A stretch of 16,684 bases of DNA from CAZRIT01 sp964600225 (lineage in GTDB: Bacteria > Bacillota > Clostridia > Christensenellales > CAG-138): assembly GCA_964600225.1 (NCBI GenBank), contig CAZRIT010000044.1, forward strand, positions 1 to 16,684, given 5' to 3'. Made by a program: the position numbers and the translations under genes. Each line of letters starts with the position of its first letter. Positions within the stretch are counted from its first letter, which is position 1. Shown here piece after piece: positions 7,323 to 14,807 of the stretch. Under the pieces are notes generated by a model. That model saw only the letters and a list, made by a program, of their open reading frames with translations. It made no database searches and was not told where the DNA came from.

Positions 7323-8414
7323 ATGAAACTTGGCGTCATCGGACTGCCCAACGTCGGCAAGAGCACGCTGTTCAACGCAATTACGCAGGCGGGCGCGCAG
7401 GCGGCCAACTACCCGTTTTGCACGATTGAGCCCAACGTGGGCGTGGTGGCGGTGCCCGATGCGCGGCTGGACGTGCTTTCGGAGATGTACCATCCCGAAA
7501 AATACACGCCGACCACCATTGAGTTTGTGGACATTGCGGGGCTTGTGCGCGGCGCGAGCCGTGGCGAGGGCCTGGGCAACAAGTTCCTCTCCCACATCCG
7601 CGAGGTGGATGCGGTGGTGCATGTGGTGCGCTGCTTTGCCGACGACAATGTGGTGCACGTCGATGGCAGCGTGGACCCCGCGCGGGATGTGGAGACCATC
7701 GGCATCGAGCTGATCTTTGCGGATCTGGAGACGGTGGAAAAGCGGCTGGACCGCGCCAGAAAGATGCAAAAGAGCGGCGATAAAAAGCTGCTGACGGAGA
7801 TAGAACTGCTCGAACGCGTGTATACGCACCTGGAGACCAACCATCCCGTGCGCAGCATGGCGCTTTCCGAGGAGGAACGCGCGCTGGTGCGCGGCATGTT
7901 TCTATTGACGGACAAGCCCGTCATCTATGTGGCCAACGTATCCGAGGATGAGCTGGGCGAAAAGCCCACCGACGCCGTGCGCGCGCTGTACGAGGTGGCG
8001 TCGGGCGAGCATGCGGAGGCCATCACCGTCTGCGCGCGGCTGGAGGAGGAGATTGCCGAGCTGCCCGCGGAGGAGAAGCAGGCGTTTTTGACCGAGATGG
8101 GCGTGCGGCAATCGGGCCTGGATCAGCTGGTCAAGGCCTGCTATCAGCTATTGGGCCTCATCAGCTTTTTGACCGCGGGGCCCAAGGAGGTGCGCGCATG
8201 GACCATTGCCAATGGCACCAAGGCGCCGCAGGCCGCGGGCAAGATCCATACCGATTTTGAGCGCGGGTTCATCCGCGCCGAAATCGTGCCGTACGATACG
8301 CTTGTGGAGCTTGGCTCCATGAACGCCTGTAAGGAGAAGGGCCTTATCCGCAGCGAGGGTAAGGATTACGTCATGCGCGACGGCGACGTTACGGTGTTTC
8401 GGTTTAACGTGTAG
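7323..8414 (+). CDS. ychF: Ribosome-binding ATPase YchF (Obg family)
   Basis: A 363-residue P-loop NTPase of the YchF/Ola1 group. These belong to the Obg superfamily but hydrolyse ATP, associate with ribosomes, and influence translation and stress responses. The Walker A/G1 motif GLPNVGKST is at residues 7-15. The NKxD specificity motif is replaced by the NVSED-type sequence characteristic of YchF. The C-terminal part contains the TGS-domain signature region (LISFLTAGPKEVRAWTI). Length is exactly the family norm. The ATG at 7323 has AAAGGAG at 7305-7311, spacing 11. It is separated from gltX by 153 bases carrying an A/T hairpin, so it may be read with the synthetases or from an unseen own promoter. 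It is followed by a strong A/T inverted repeat. Confidence 0.96.
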   Translation: MKLGVIGLPNVGKSTLFNAITQAGAQAANYPFCTIEPNVGVVAVPDARLDVLSEMYHPEKYTPTTIEFVDIAGLVRGASRGEGLGNKFLSHIREVDAVVHVVRCFADDNVVHVDGSVDPARDVETIGIELIFADLETVEKRLDRARKMQKSGDKKLLTEIELLERVYTHLETNHPVRSMALSEEERALVRGMFLLTDKPVIYVANVSEDELGEKPTDAVRALYEVASGEHAEAITVCARLEEEIAELPAEEKQAFLTEMGVRQSGLDQLVKACYQLLGLISFLTAGPKEVRAWTIANGTKAPQAAGKIHTDFERGFIRAEIVPYDTLVELGSMNACKEKGLIRSEGKDYVMRDGDVTVFRFNV

Positions 8415-8428
8415 GAACGAGGGGCCGA

Positions 8429-8454
8429 TTTCTTTTCTTTGTAAAGAAAAGAAA
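8429..8454. terminator. Perfect 12-bp A/T hairpin after ychF
   Basis: TTTCTTTTCTTT (8429-8440) is the exact complement of AAAGAAAAGAAA (8443-8454) with a GT between. It begins 15 bases after the ychF stop. Its position suggests a role at the 3' end of the transcript, but the stem has only A/T-rich pairs. It belongs to the larger repeat region 8429-8580. Confidence 0.45.
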
Positions 8455-8580
8455 CAAAAGAAACTTTACCTCCTTTTCTTTAGTAAAGATAGCATGTCAA
8501 AGCCAACGGTTTTGACATAGCTATTCAGGCAGATGCCGAAAGCCCAAGGGCTTTCGGTAAAGAAACAAAAGAAACCTCAC
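8429..8580. repeat. Structured intergenic element with stacked hairpins
   Basis: About 150 bases hold three separate inverted repeats in a row. The first is the A/T hairpin 8429-8454. The second is TGTCAAAGCC (8495-8504) with GGTTTTGACA (8508-8517), extended by ATAGC/GCTAT to 8489-8524. The third is CCGAAAGCCC (8536-8545) with GGGCTTTCGG (8548-8557), perfect with a two-base loop. A 16-base direct repeat, AAGAAACAAAAGAAAC, occurs at 8449-8464 and 8560-8575, flanking the two inner hairpins. No protein is encoded. It may be a small non-coding mobile repeat or an untranslated structured RNA. From 8581 to the promoter at 8697 I see nothing further. Confidence 0.55.
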
Positions 8581-8696
8581 AAATATTTATGCAATAACCG
8601 TAGCTTGCGAAGGCGGGCTGCGGTTGCTTCGTTAAAAAACAAAGTTTTCAGACGGCCAATGTTCACAGCTTGTGCACTTTTTTGCGGGGCGCGGCA

Positions 8697-8705
8697 TGGT
8701 ATAAT
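8697..8705 (+). promoter_or_regulatory. Extended -10 promoter for sigma factor operon
   Basis: TGG followed directly by the consensus TATAAT (8700-8705) makes an extended -10 element, TGnTATAAT. There is no good -35 at 17 bases, which is tolerable with an extended -10. The start would be near 8712, about 93 bases before the sigma factor ATG. It looks like a housekeeping promoter rather than an ECF-type GGAAC promoter, so self-activation by the sigma factor is not evident here. Confidence 0.6.
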
Positions 8706-8804
8706 GTCCGCGTCTCCAAGGTTTTTTGGGGGAATTCGAGGTACTGCCTGCAACCATTTCCGCGTTTCGGAGGTGTTACGGGTGGAAGAGAAAGGACGGG
8801 GTGT

Positions 8805-9308
8805 ATGGAACAAAGCGCTTTGCCCGCCGTGCCCATTCCTGCAACCGATATCGACGCGCTGTTTCAAACCTATGCCGATATGGTGTATCGGCTGGCGTTT
8901 CTGCGTACCAAAAGCGGCGCCGACGCGGACGATATCACGCAGGAGGTGTTCATTCGATGCATGCGCGCACAGCCTGAATGGAACGACGCTTCCCATCAGA
9001 AGGCGTGGTTTCTGACGGTGACGATCAACTGCACCAATTCGCTCCTAAGCTCCGCGTGGCGCAAGCGCACCACGGAGCTGAGGGACACGGTGCTTTCGGA
9101 GATGGAGGATCATACCGATGTCTACGCCGCGGTGCTCAAGCTGGAGGAAAAGTACCGCACGGTTGTGCATTTGCATTACTACGAGGGCTACAAGGTGGAG
9201 GAAATCGCCAAGATGCTGCATTGCAGCGCAAACACCGTCAAATCCCACCTCTTCCGCGCACGCGATATGCTGCGGAAACAGTTGAAAGGGGCGTATTTCG
9301 ATGTTTAA
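8805..9308 (+). CDS. ECF sigma factor (sigma-70 family, group 4)
   Basis: A 167-residue alternative sigma factor that would direct RNA polymerase to a specific regulon. Region 2 runs over roughly residues 14-80, beginning IDALFQTYADMVYRLAFL with the acidic segment DADDITQEVFIRC. Region 4 covers about 110-160, with the helix-turn-helix YKVEEIAKMLHCSANTVKSHLFRARDML. There is no region 1 or 3, as expected for ECF factors. The ATG at 8805 has AAAGGA (8791-8796) eight bases upstream; the open frame extends further up but lacks sigma similarity. The last codons overlap the start of the next gene by eight bases, implying translational coupling. This pairing usually marks an anti-sigma factor downstream. 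No conserved target promoter can be assigned from this window. Confidence 0.9.
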   Translation: MEQSALPAVPIPATDIDALFQTYADMVYRLAFLRTKSGADADDITQEVFIRCMRAQPEWNDASHQKAWFLTVTINCTNSLLSSAWRKRTTELRDTVLSEMEDHTDVYAAVLKLEEKYRTVVHLHYYEGYKVEEIAKMLHCSANTVKSHLFRARDMLRKQLKGAYFDV

Positions 9309-11418
9309 GGAGCAGTATATCCGTGACAACGAAAAGCTGAAAGCGAAGGAGACGTTGCTCATGGAGATTAAAAAACAGGCGGAAAGCCAACAAGGCGCAG
9401 GCGCCAAGCGGTCCCGCTTTGTGCGCTACGGCGCGGTGGCCGCTGCGGCGGTGCTCGTGCTGACGGGCGTGCTGGGCGTGCTGATACACAATTTAAACAC
9501 GTCGGACGCGCAGAGCGCGGCCCCAATGAGCGCCGCTGCGCAGACGGAGCCGTCCGCTGCGGGCGGTGCGGCGGATACCGCCAACAAGGTGCTCAAAGCC
9601 GAGCCTGTGGAAAGCTACGACGAGCTGTTTGAGATGATCGACGGCTTCTACGGCGGCCGCCGCTTCATGATGGATACGGGCATGGCCGTGGAGGAATCGG
9701 CCGATCGCAACGACGCTGCAGCGGACGGCGCAAGCACATCCTCGGCCAAGACCACCGATGCGCCCGCCGCAACCGCCATGCCTGTGCCCGCGTCCGCCGC
9801 GGAGCCGATGTCGGAGGCGGACGTGTGCGGCGTGGCCGACGGGGATTACAGCGAAACCAATGTGCAGGTGCAGGGCGTGGACGAGGCCGACGTCATCAAG
9901 ACCGACGGGAAGTATATCTATTATGTGGCCAACGCGCAGCTCACCATCATCCAAGCCGACGGCAAGGATACGGCGATCGTCTCCGCTACGCCGCTTGCGC
10001 CCGACGAGCAGTGGTGGGGCTATGCATCGGAGATGTTCCTGCTTGGCGACCGTCTGGCCGTCATCCGTCAGGGCTACAACATGACATGGATCAAAAGCGA
10101 AGGCAGCTCGTATGAACAGAACATGCCGCATGCCGAAATCGTCCTGTTCGACGTGTCCGATCCGTCGCGGCCCAAAGAGCTTGCTACGCTCGGCCAGAGC
10201 GGGGACTATGTGTCCGCCAGGCTGATCGGCGAATACATGTATGTGGTCACCTCGCAGTATGTGTGGAGCCCCGTGCGCAGCACGCCCTCCACCTATGTAC
10301 CCGTCCTCTATACCGACGGCGTGGCCAAGAACATGGCCGCGGGCGACATATTGGCGTATCCCACGCCGCAGAACGCCGCGTTCACGGTCATTGGCGCCAT
10401 CAACCTCAAAAGCGGCACCTCGCACGCCGCGTCCAGAGCGCTGTTTGGCGGCACGGGCGAGATCTACTGCAACGAGGAGCACCTGTTGTTGGCCTGCGCG
10501 GCCGACGATACCGAGGTGGGCGAGATCAAGCCCGATGAAAAGGGCCGTAATGTGCGCATCACCACGTCCAGTAACAACACCCGCTTGACGCTGTTTGGCC
10601 TGGACGACGGGCGCATCACGCTGCTTTCCTCGGGCACGGTGCCGGGGACGCTGCTCAACCAATTTTCCATGGATGAATACAAGGATGTATTCCGTGTGGT
10701 GACCAGCGTGTATTCGTGGGAGGAGCGCGTCTATACCGACGGGCTGGATACCTACGAGTATGAGGACGAAAACCACAATGCGCTCTACACGCTGGATCAG
10801 GACTTGAACATCATCGGCAAAATTGAGGAAATCGCCAAGGACGAGTGGGTGGAATCGGTACGCTTCGACGGCGATATCGGCTACTTTGTCACCTTCCGCC
10901 GGACCGATCCGCTGTTTGCCGTGGATCTGTCCAACCCCAAAGCGCCCAAGATCCTCAGCTCCCTCAAGATTCCCGGGTTCTCGGAATACCTGCACCTGTT
11001 CGGCGAAGGGAAGCTTTTGGGCATCGGCTACGAGGCCGATGAGAACACAGGCAGGCGCGAGGGCGTCAAGCTGACGATGTTCGACGTCAAAAACAAGGCC
11101 AATGTGAAGGAGATCACCACCGCCATGGTCGACGCCGACTGGACGGTTGTGGGCGATAACCACCATGCCATCCTTGTGGATGTCGGCAAAAACCTGATTG
11201 CGTTCCCCGCCGATAACTGCTTCTATATCTATGGCTATACCGACGACAAGGGCTTTACGGAGGCGGCGCGTATCAACATGGACCGCGACGCGTGGGACGG
11301 CAATACGCGCGGCGTCTATATCGGAGACAACCTGTATGTCGTCAGCGCCTCGAGCGTAACGGTGCTGTCGCTCAAAACCTTCGATCGGCTGATTAAGATC
11401 ACCATCGCTTACGGTTGA
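9301..11418 (+). CDS. Membrane-anchored beta-propeller protein, candidate anti-sigma
   Basis: A 705-residue protein. Residues 1-40 are a charged, helical, probably cytosolic segment (RDNEKLKAKETLLMEIKKQ). Residues 41-62 form one hydrophobic transmembrane helix. Residues 66 to about 185 are a low-complexity Ala/Ser/Thr/Pro-rich stretch. The remainder, from about NVQVQGVDEADVIKTDGKY (187 on), matches the style of the secreted beta-propeller family (Pfam Beta_propel, PF09826), with repeated blade-like strands ending in aromatic/valine-rich sequence. The predicted topology is N-in, propeller outside. No HxxxCxxC zinc anti-sigma motif is present. The ATG at 9301 overlaps the sigma factor gene by eight bases and has GAAAGGGG nine bases upstream. 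The arrangement suggests that the short N-terminus holds the sigma factor while the propeller senses something outside. That is inference; a separate envelope function is possible. Confidence 0.8.
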   Translation: MFKEQYIRDNEKLKAKETLLMEIKKQAESQQGAGAKRSRFVRYGAVAAAAVLVLTGVLGVLIHNLNTSDAQSAAPMSAAAQTEPSAAGGAADTANKVLKAEPVESYDELFEMIDGFYGGRRFMMDTGMAVEESADRNDAAADGASTSSAKTTDAPAATAMPVPASAAEPMSEADVCGVADGDYSETNVQVQGVDEADVIKTDGKYIYYVANAQLTIIQADGKDTAIVSATPLAPDEQWWGYASEMFLLGDRLAVIRQGYNMTWIKSEGSSYEQNMPHAEIVLFDVSDPSRPKELATLGQSGDYVSARLIGEYMYVVTSQYVWSPVRSTPSTYVPVLYTDGVAKNMAAGDILAYPTPQNAAFTVIGAINLKSGTSHAASRALFGGTGEIYCNEEHLLLACAADDTEVGEIKPDEKGRNVRITTSSNNTRLTLFGLDDGRITLLSSGTVPGTLLNQFSMDEYKDVFRVVTSVYSWEERVYTDGLDTYEYEDENHNALYTLDQDLNIIGKIEEIAKDEWVESVRFDGDIGYFVTFRRTDPLFAVDLSNPKAPKILSSLKIPGFSEYLHLFGEGKLLGIGYEADENTGRREGVKLTMFDVKNKANVKEITTAMVDADWTVVGDNHHAILVDVGKNLIAFPADNCFYIYGYTDDKGFTEAARINMDRDAWDGNTRGVYIGDNLYVVSASSVTVLSLKTFDRLIKITIAYG

Positions 11419-11451
11419 TCGCCTGGCGGTTGATAGCAGAAACGAACAAAG

Positions 11452-11477
11452 CGCCCGCCCGTATGGGCGGGCGTTTT
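11452..11477 (+). terminator. Intrinsic terminator after beta-propeller gene
   Basis: CGCCCGCCC (11452-11460) pairs perfectly with GGGCGGGCG (11465-11473) around a GTAT loop, followed by TTTT. It lies 34 bases after the stop codon and is a convincing Rho-independent terminator for the sigma/propeller operon. Confidence 0.9.
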
Positions 11478-11491
11478 GCAATAGGTATCCT

Positions 11492-11513
11492 TTCTCTTTT
11501 TGAAAAAAGAGAA
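11492..11513. repeat. A/T hairpin, third copy of the type
   Basis: TTCTCTTTTT (11492-11501) is the exact complement of AAAAAGAGAA (11504-11513) around GA. It resembles the hairpins at 7249-7275 and 8429-8454 in composition and location beyond a gene end. A further inverted repeat, GATGATC (11540-11546) with GATCATC (11554-11560), follows. Confidence 0.45.
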
Positions 11514-11585
11514 GCAGAAAAACTTGAAAAGAATAAAAGGATGATCGTCGTTTGATCATCAAGAGATGTTATTTTTCTCCCCGTT

Positions 11586-11617
11586 GTCGTTCTGAGGAGC
11601 GCAGCGACGAAGAATCT
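11586..11617 (+). repeat. 32-bp interspersed repeat, copy 2
   Basis: It starts GTCGTTCTGAGG and ends CGAAGAATCT, matching 126-157 at 26 of 32 positions. Its first 12 bases are complementary, with one G-T pair, to CCTCAGAATGAC at 11659-11670, so the unit 11586-11670 is bounded by inverted ends. There is no open frame inside, so it resembles a short non-coding palindromic repeat. Confidence 0.7.
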
Positions 11618-11700
11618 TTCGTGCACGCACAGCCTGTAAAATTTTTCGGGCTGACAGCCCTCAGAATGACGGGGGAAGGCTTACGGCCATCAGAATGGAA

Positions 11701-11739
11701 GCAGAGGGCATTCCGAACACATAACGGAAAACCCTCTGC
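11701..11739. other. Imperfect palindrome downstream of glycosyltransferase gene
   Basis: GCAGAGGG (11701-11708) pairs with CCCTCTGC (11732-11739), and TTCCG (11711-11715) with CGGAA (11725-11729), giving 13 pairs with a symmetric two-base internal loop and a nine-base loop. It lies 51 bases past the stop of the minus-strand glycosyltransferase. It may end that transcript, but no T-run follows. Confidence 0.5.
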
Positions 11740-11790
11740 ATGACAGACTATTTTCTTATATTTCTTTGGGTACCCTTGCGTTCCCTGCGC

Positions 11791-12726
11791 CTAGCGGCAG
11801 TTGCTTTCGCGCTCGATGTAGATGGGGCGGTGCTTGGATTCCATATAGGTGCGCGCCACATATTCGCCAATGATGCCCAGCGCCAGGAGGATTGCCCCGC
11901 CGAGCATGAGGATGAACGCCAGCAGCGACGGGTAGCCTGCCACGGGGTTGCCTACGAACATGGCGATCACCACGCGCACCGTCATGTACACCAGCGCCAG
12001 CACCGAAATGATGCTGCCGACGAACGTGGCGATCTTCAGCGGAACGGTCGAGAACGATACGATGCCCTCGATGGCGTACTTGAACAGCTTCCAAAATGAC
12101 CACTTCGTCTCGCCCGCGGCGCGCGCGATGTTTTCGTACTCCAGCCACACGGTGTCAAACCCCACCCACATGAACAGCCCTTTGGAGAAACGGTGGTACT
12201 CTGGCAGCATCAGCACCGCGTCCACCATGCTGCGGCGCATCATGCGAAAATCCCGTGCGCCGTCGACAAACTCCGTGTCGGAGATGCGGTTGATGAGGCG
12301 GTAGAAGGCCCTGGCAAAGACGCTGCGCAGCCTGGGCTCGCCCTTTCTGGTGACGCGGCGCGTGGCCACGCAGTCGCATGTGCCCGTTTCCAGCCTGGCA
12401 AGCATCTCGGGCAGGAGCGACGGAGGGTCCTGCATATCGCAGTCCATGACGCATACAAAGTCGCCCTTGGCATGCTTGAGGCCCGCGTACATGGCGGCCT
12501 CCTTGCCGAAGTTTCTGGAGAGCGACAGGTATTTTATGCGCTTGTCCGCCTCGGCGCGCGCGCGCAGCAGCGGCAGCGTGCCGTCCTTGGAGCCGTCGTC
12601 GACAAACAGCAACTCAAACTCGTACCGGGGCAGCCGATCGATGGCCTCCCGCTGGAGCGCGTCCAGAAACGTGGGCAGCACGGCCTGCTCGTTGTAGCAG
12701 GGGCATATGATCGTCACAAGCGGCAT
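11791..12726 (-). CDS. Family 2 glycosyltransferase, polyprenyl-phosphate type
   Basis: A 311-residue membrane-associated GT-A glycosyltransferase. The N-terminus MPLVTIICPCYNE begins the nucleotide-sugar fold, with VDDGS at 42-46 and the metal-binding acidic motif DCDMQDP at 95-101. Two transmembrane helices lie near the C-terminus (about 230-255 and 264-290), followed by a short basic cytosolic tail. This is the layout of GtrB/DPM1-like enzymes that move a sugar from a nucleotide to undecaprenyl phosphate, for later transfer outside to wall polymers or glycans. The sugar cannot be named. The ATG at 12726 has AAGGAGG seven bases upstream. It lies only 51 bases after thrS on the same strand with no terminator seen, so it may be partly transcribed from the T-box controlled thrS promoter. 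Confidence 0.88.
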   Translation of the reverse strand: MPLVTIICPCYNEQAVLPTFLDALQREAIDRLPRYEFELLFVDDGSKDGTLPLLRARAEADKRIKYLSLSRNFGKEAAMYAGLKHAKGDFVCVMDCDMQDPPSLLPEMLARLETGTCDCVATRRVTRKGEPRLRSVFARAFYRLINRISDTEFVDGARDFRMMRRSMVDAVLMLPEYHRFSKGLFMWVGFDTVWLEYENIARAAGETKWSFWKLFKYAIEGIVSFSTVPLKIATFVGSIISVLALVYMTVRVVIAMFVGNPVAGYPSLLAFILMLGGAILLALGIIGEYVARTYMESKHRPIYIERESNCR

Positions 12727-12777
12727 GGCGGGCCTCCTTTTGGTGGTTCGGGTTGCGGCGTGAAAGTCGCGCGGCGG

Positions 12778-14727
12778 TTAGCGGGCCTTGGAGGCAACCT
12801 CTTTGAGGATGCGGGCAAGGAAGTCGTCCGCCGTCATGGCGCCCAGGTCGCCATCCTTGCGGGCGCGCACGGCCACCAGGTTCTGCTCAATCTCCTTATC
12901 GCCCAGCACCAGCATATACGGCACCTTTTGCAGCTGCGCCTCGCGGATTTTGAAGCCGATCTTTTCGTTGCGCAGGTCCGTTTCCACGCGCAGCCCGAAC
13001 GATTCCAGCTTTTTGGCGAGCTGCTCGGAGGCCTCCGCGGCGCGGTCGGTGATGGGCAGCACCTTCACCTGCACGGGCGCCAGCCATGTGGGGAACGCGC
13101 CCGCATATTTTTCGATCAGCAGCGCCAGCGTGCGCTCATAGCAGCCCAGCGACGTGCGGTGGATGACGTAGGGGTATTTCTTCTGCCCGTCGCTGTCGGT
13201 ATAGACCATACCGTAGCGCTCGGCCAGTTGGAAGTCGATCTGGATGGTGACCAGCGTGTCCTCCTTGCCGTAGACGTTTTTGATCTGGATATCCAGCTTG
13301 GGGCCGTAGAAGGCGGCTTCGCCATCGGCCTCGTAAAAATCCACGCCCAGGTCGTTGAGGATGGTGCGCATCATGCTTTGCGTGCTTTCCCAGCTCGCCT
13401 TGTCGCCGATGTACTTTTCCTTGTCGTTTTCATCCCACTTGCTGAAGCGGTAGGTCACGTCCTCGGCAAGGCCCAGCGTATCCAGCATGAACTTGGCCAG
13501 GTCGAGGCAGCCCTTGAACTCCTCCTCCACCTGATCGGGGCGGCAGGCCAGGTGCCCCTCCGAAATGGTGAACTGGCGCACGCGGATCAGCCCGTGCATC
13601 TCGCCCGAGCTCTCGTTACGAAACAGGGTGCTCGTTTCATTATACCTTAGCGGCAGGTCGCGATAGGAGCGGGAGCGGTTGAGGTACGCCATGAACTGGA
13701 ACGGGCAGGTCATGGGACGCAGCGCGAAGATCTCCTTCGTTTCATCGTCCTGATCGGCCTTGTCGCCCATGACGAACATCCCGTCGCGGTAGTGATCCCA
13801 GTGGCCCGAAATTTTGTACAGCTCGCGCTTGGCCATAAACGGCGTCTTGGTCAGCAGGTATCCGCGCCGCTGCTCCTCGTCCTCCACAAAGCGCTGCAAA
13901 AGCTGAATCACGCGCGCGCCCTTGGGCAGGATGATGGGCAGCCCCTGGCCGATGATATCCACCGTGGTGAACAGCTCCAGCTCGCGCCCGAGCTTGTTGT
14001 GGTCGCGCTTTTTGGCTTCCTCCAATGCGGTGACGTACGCATCCAGATCGGCCTTCTTTTCAAACGCCGTGCCGTAGATGCGCTGCAGCATCTTGTTCTT
14101 TTCGGAGCCGCGCCAGTATGCGCCCGCCACGTTCATGAGCTTGCAGTTTTTCACCTTGCCCGTGGAAGCAACGTGCGGGCCGGCGCACAGGTCGGTAAAG
14201 TCGCCCTGCTTGTAGAAGCTGATCACGGCGTCCTCGGGCAGATCGCGGATGAGCTCCGCCTTGTACGGCTCGCCAAGCTGCTCGGCGTAGGCGATGGCCT
14301 CCGCGCGCGGCAACTCAAACCGCTCCAGCGGCAGGTTCTCACGCTCGATTCGTTCCATTTCCTTTTCGATCTTGACCAGATCCTCGGGCGTGAACGCCTC
14401 GGGCGCGTCAAAATCGTAATAGAAGCCGTTTTCGATGGCGGGGCCGATGGCCAGCTTGACCTCGGGATACAGGCGCTTGACCGCCTGCGCCAGCAGGTGC
14501 GATGCGGTGTGGCGGTATGCCCAACGGCCGTTTTCGTCGTCGAACGTGTTGAATTGGATGCTGTGGTCGCCCGCGGGCATGGGACGGAAGGCGTCCGAGT
14601 GCGCGCCGTCGATCAGGCAGGAAAGCGTGGCCTTGGCAAGGCGCGGGCTGATGGATTCGGCAACGGCCAACGGCGTGGTGCCATCGGCATATTCGCGTTT
14701 GGAGCCGTCGGGGAAGGTGAGTATCAT
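12778..14727 (-). CDS. thrS: Threonyl-tRNA synthetase
   Basis: A 649-residue class II synthetase that charges tRNA-Thr and edits mischarged serine. Domains in order are an N-terminal TGS (1-60), the editing domain with HTASH (73-77) and Cys181/His185 in CAGPHV, the class II catalytic core, and a C-terminal anticodon-binding domain (from about 550). The zinc ligands of the active site are visible as Cys341 (RPMTCPF), His392 (ISEGH) and His523 (VIHR). Motif 2 is FRNESSGEMHGLIRVRQF and motif 3 is GCYERTLALLIEKYAG. The ATG at 14727 has GGAGG eight bases upstream. It is preceded by a T-box leader and its own promoter, so expression should rise when Thr-tRNA is uncharged. A glycosyltransferase gene follows closely. 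Confidence 0.97.
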   Translation of the reverse strand: MILTFPDGSKREYADGTTPLAVAESISPRLAKATLSCLIDGAHSDAFRPMPAGDHSIQFNTFDDENGRWAYRHTASHLLAQAVKRLYPEVKLAIGPAIENGFYYDFDAPEAFTPEDLVKIEKEMERIERENLPLERFELPRAEAIAYAEQLGEPYKAELIRDLPEDAVISFYKQGDFTDLCAGPHVASTGKVKNCKLMNVAGAYWRGSEKNKMLQRIYGTAFEKKADLDAYVTALEEAKKRDHNKLGRELELFTTVDIIGQGLPIILPKGARVIQLLQRFVEDEEQRRGYLLTKTPFMAKRELYKISGHWDHYRDGMFVMGDKADQDDETKEIFALRPMTCPFQFMAYLNRSRSYRDLPLRYNETSTLFRNESSGEMHGLIRVRQFTISEGHLACRPDQVEEEFKGCLDLAKFMLDTLGLAEDVTYRFSKWDENDKEKYIGDKASWESTQSMMRTILNDLGVDFYEADGEAAFYGPKLDIQIKNVYGKEDTLVTIQIDFQLAERYGMVYTDSDGQKKYPYVIHRTSLGCYERTLALLIEKYAGAFPTWLAPVQVKVLPITDRAAEASEQLAKKLESFGLRVETDLRNEKIGFKIREAQLQKVPYMLVLGDKEIEQNLVAVRARKDGDLGAMTADDFLARILKEVASKAR

Positions 14728-14771
14728 GGTTCGTACCTCCGATAAAAATTGAAATTAGGTGCGCATTGCGC

Positions 14772-14807
14772 AAAAAAACCTCGCCCCCGAAACATCGAGG
14801 GGCGAGG
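14772..14807 (-). terminator. T-box regulated terminator upstream of thrS
   Basis: On the minus strand CCTCGCCCC (14807-14799) pairs with GGGGCGAGG (14787-14779), followed by seven T residues (14778-14772). The 5' arm overlaps the CCCT needed for the antiterminator, so the two structures are mutually exclusive as expected for a T-box. Confidence 0.9.

Noticed and set aside
6000..7844. 614-residue open frame on the minus strand
   Set aside because: It runs antisense across gltX, an intergenic gap and ychF, so it cannot be a real gene alongside two highly conserved ones.
8533..9015. 160-residue open frame overlapping the sigma factor
   Set aside because: It begins in the hairpin element and runs into the sigma factor in another frame; no domain or ribosome binding site was seen.
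9301..9420. Zinc-finger anti-sigma domain at the N-terminus of the propeller protein
   Set aside because: No HxxxCxxC is present in residues 1-40, so only an unconventional anti-sigma role can be proposed.
9493..11562. 689-residue open frame on the minus strand
   Set aside because: It is antisense to the beta-propeller gene and crosses its terminator; composition is that of a shadow frame.
11584..11690. Insertion sequence ends
   Set aside because: The inverted ends enclose under 100 bases without a transposase and without target-site duplications that I can see.
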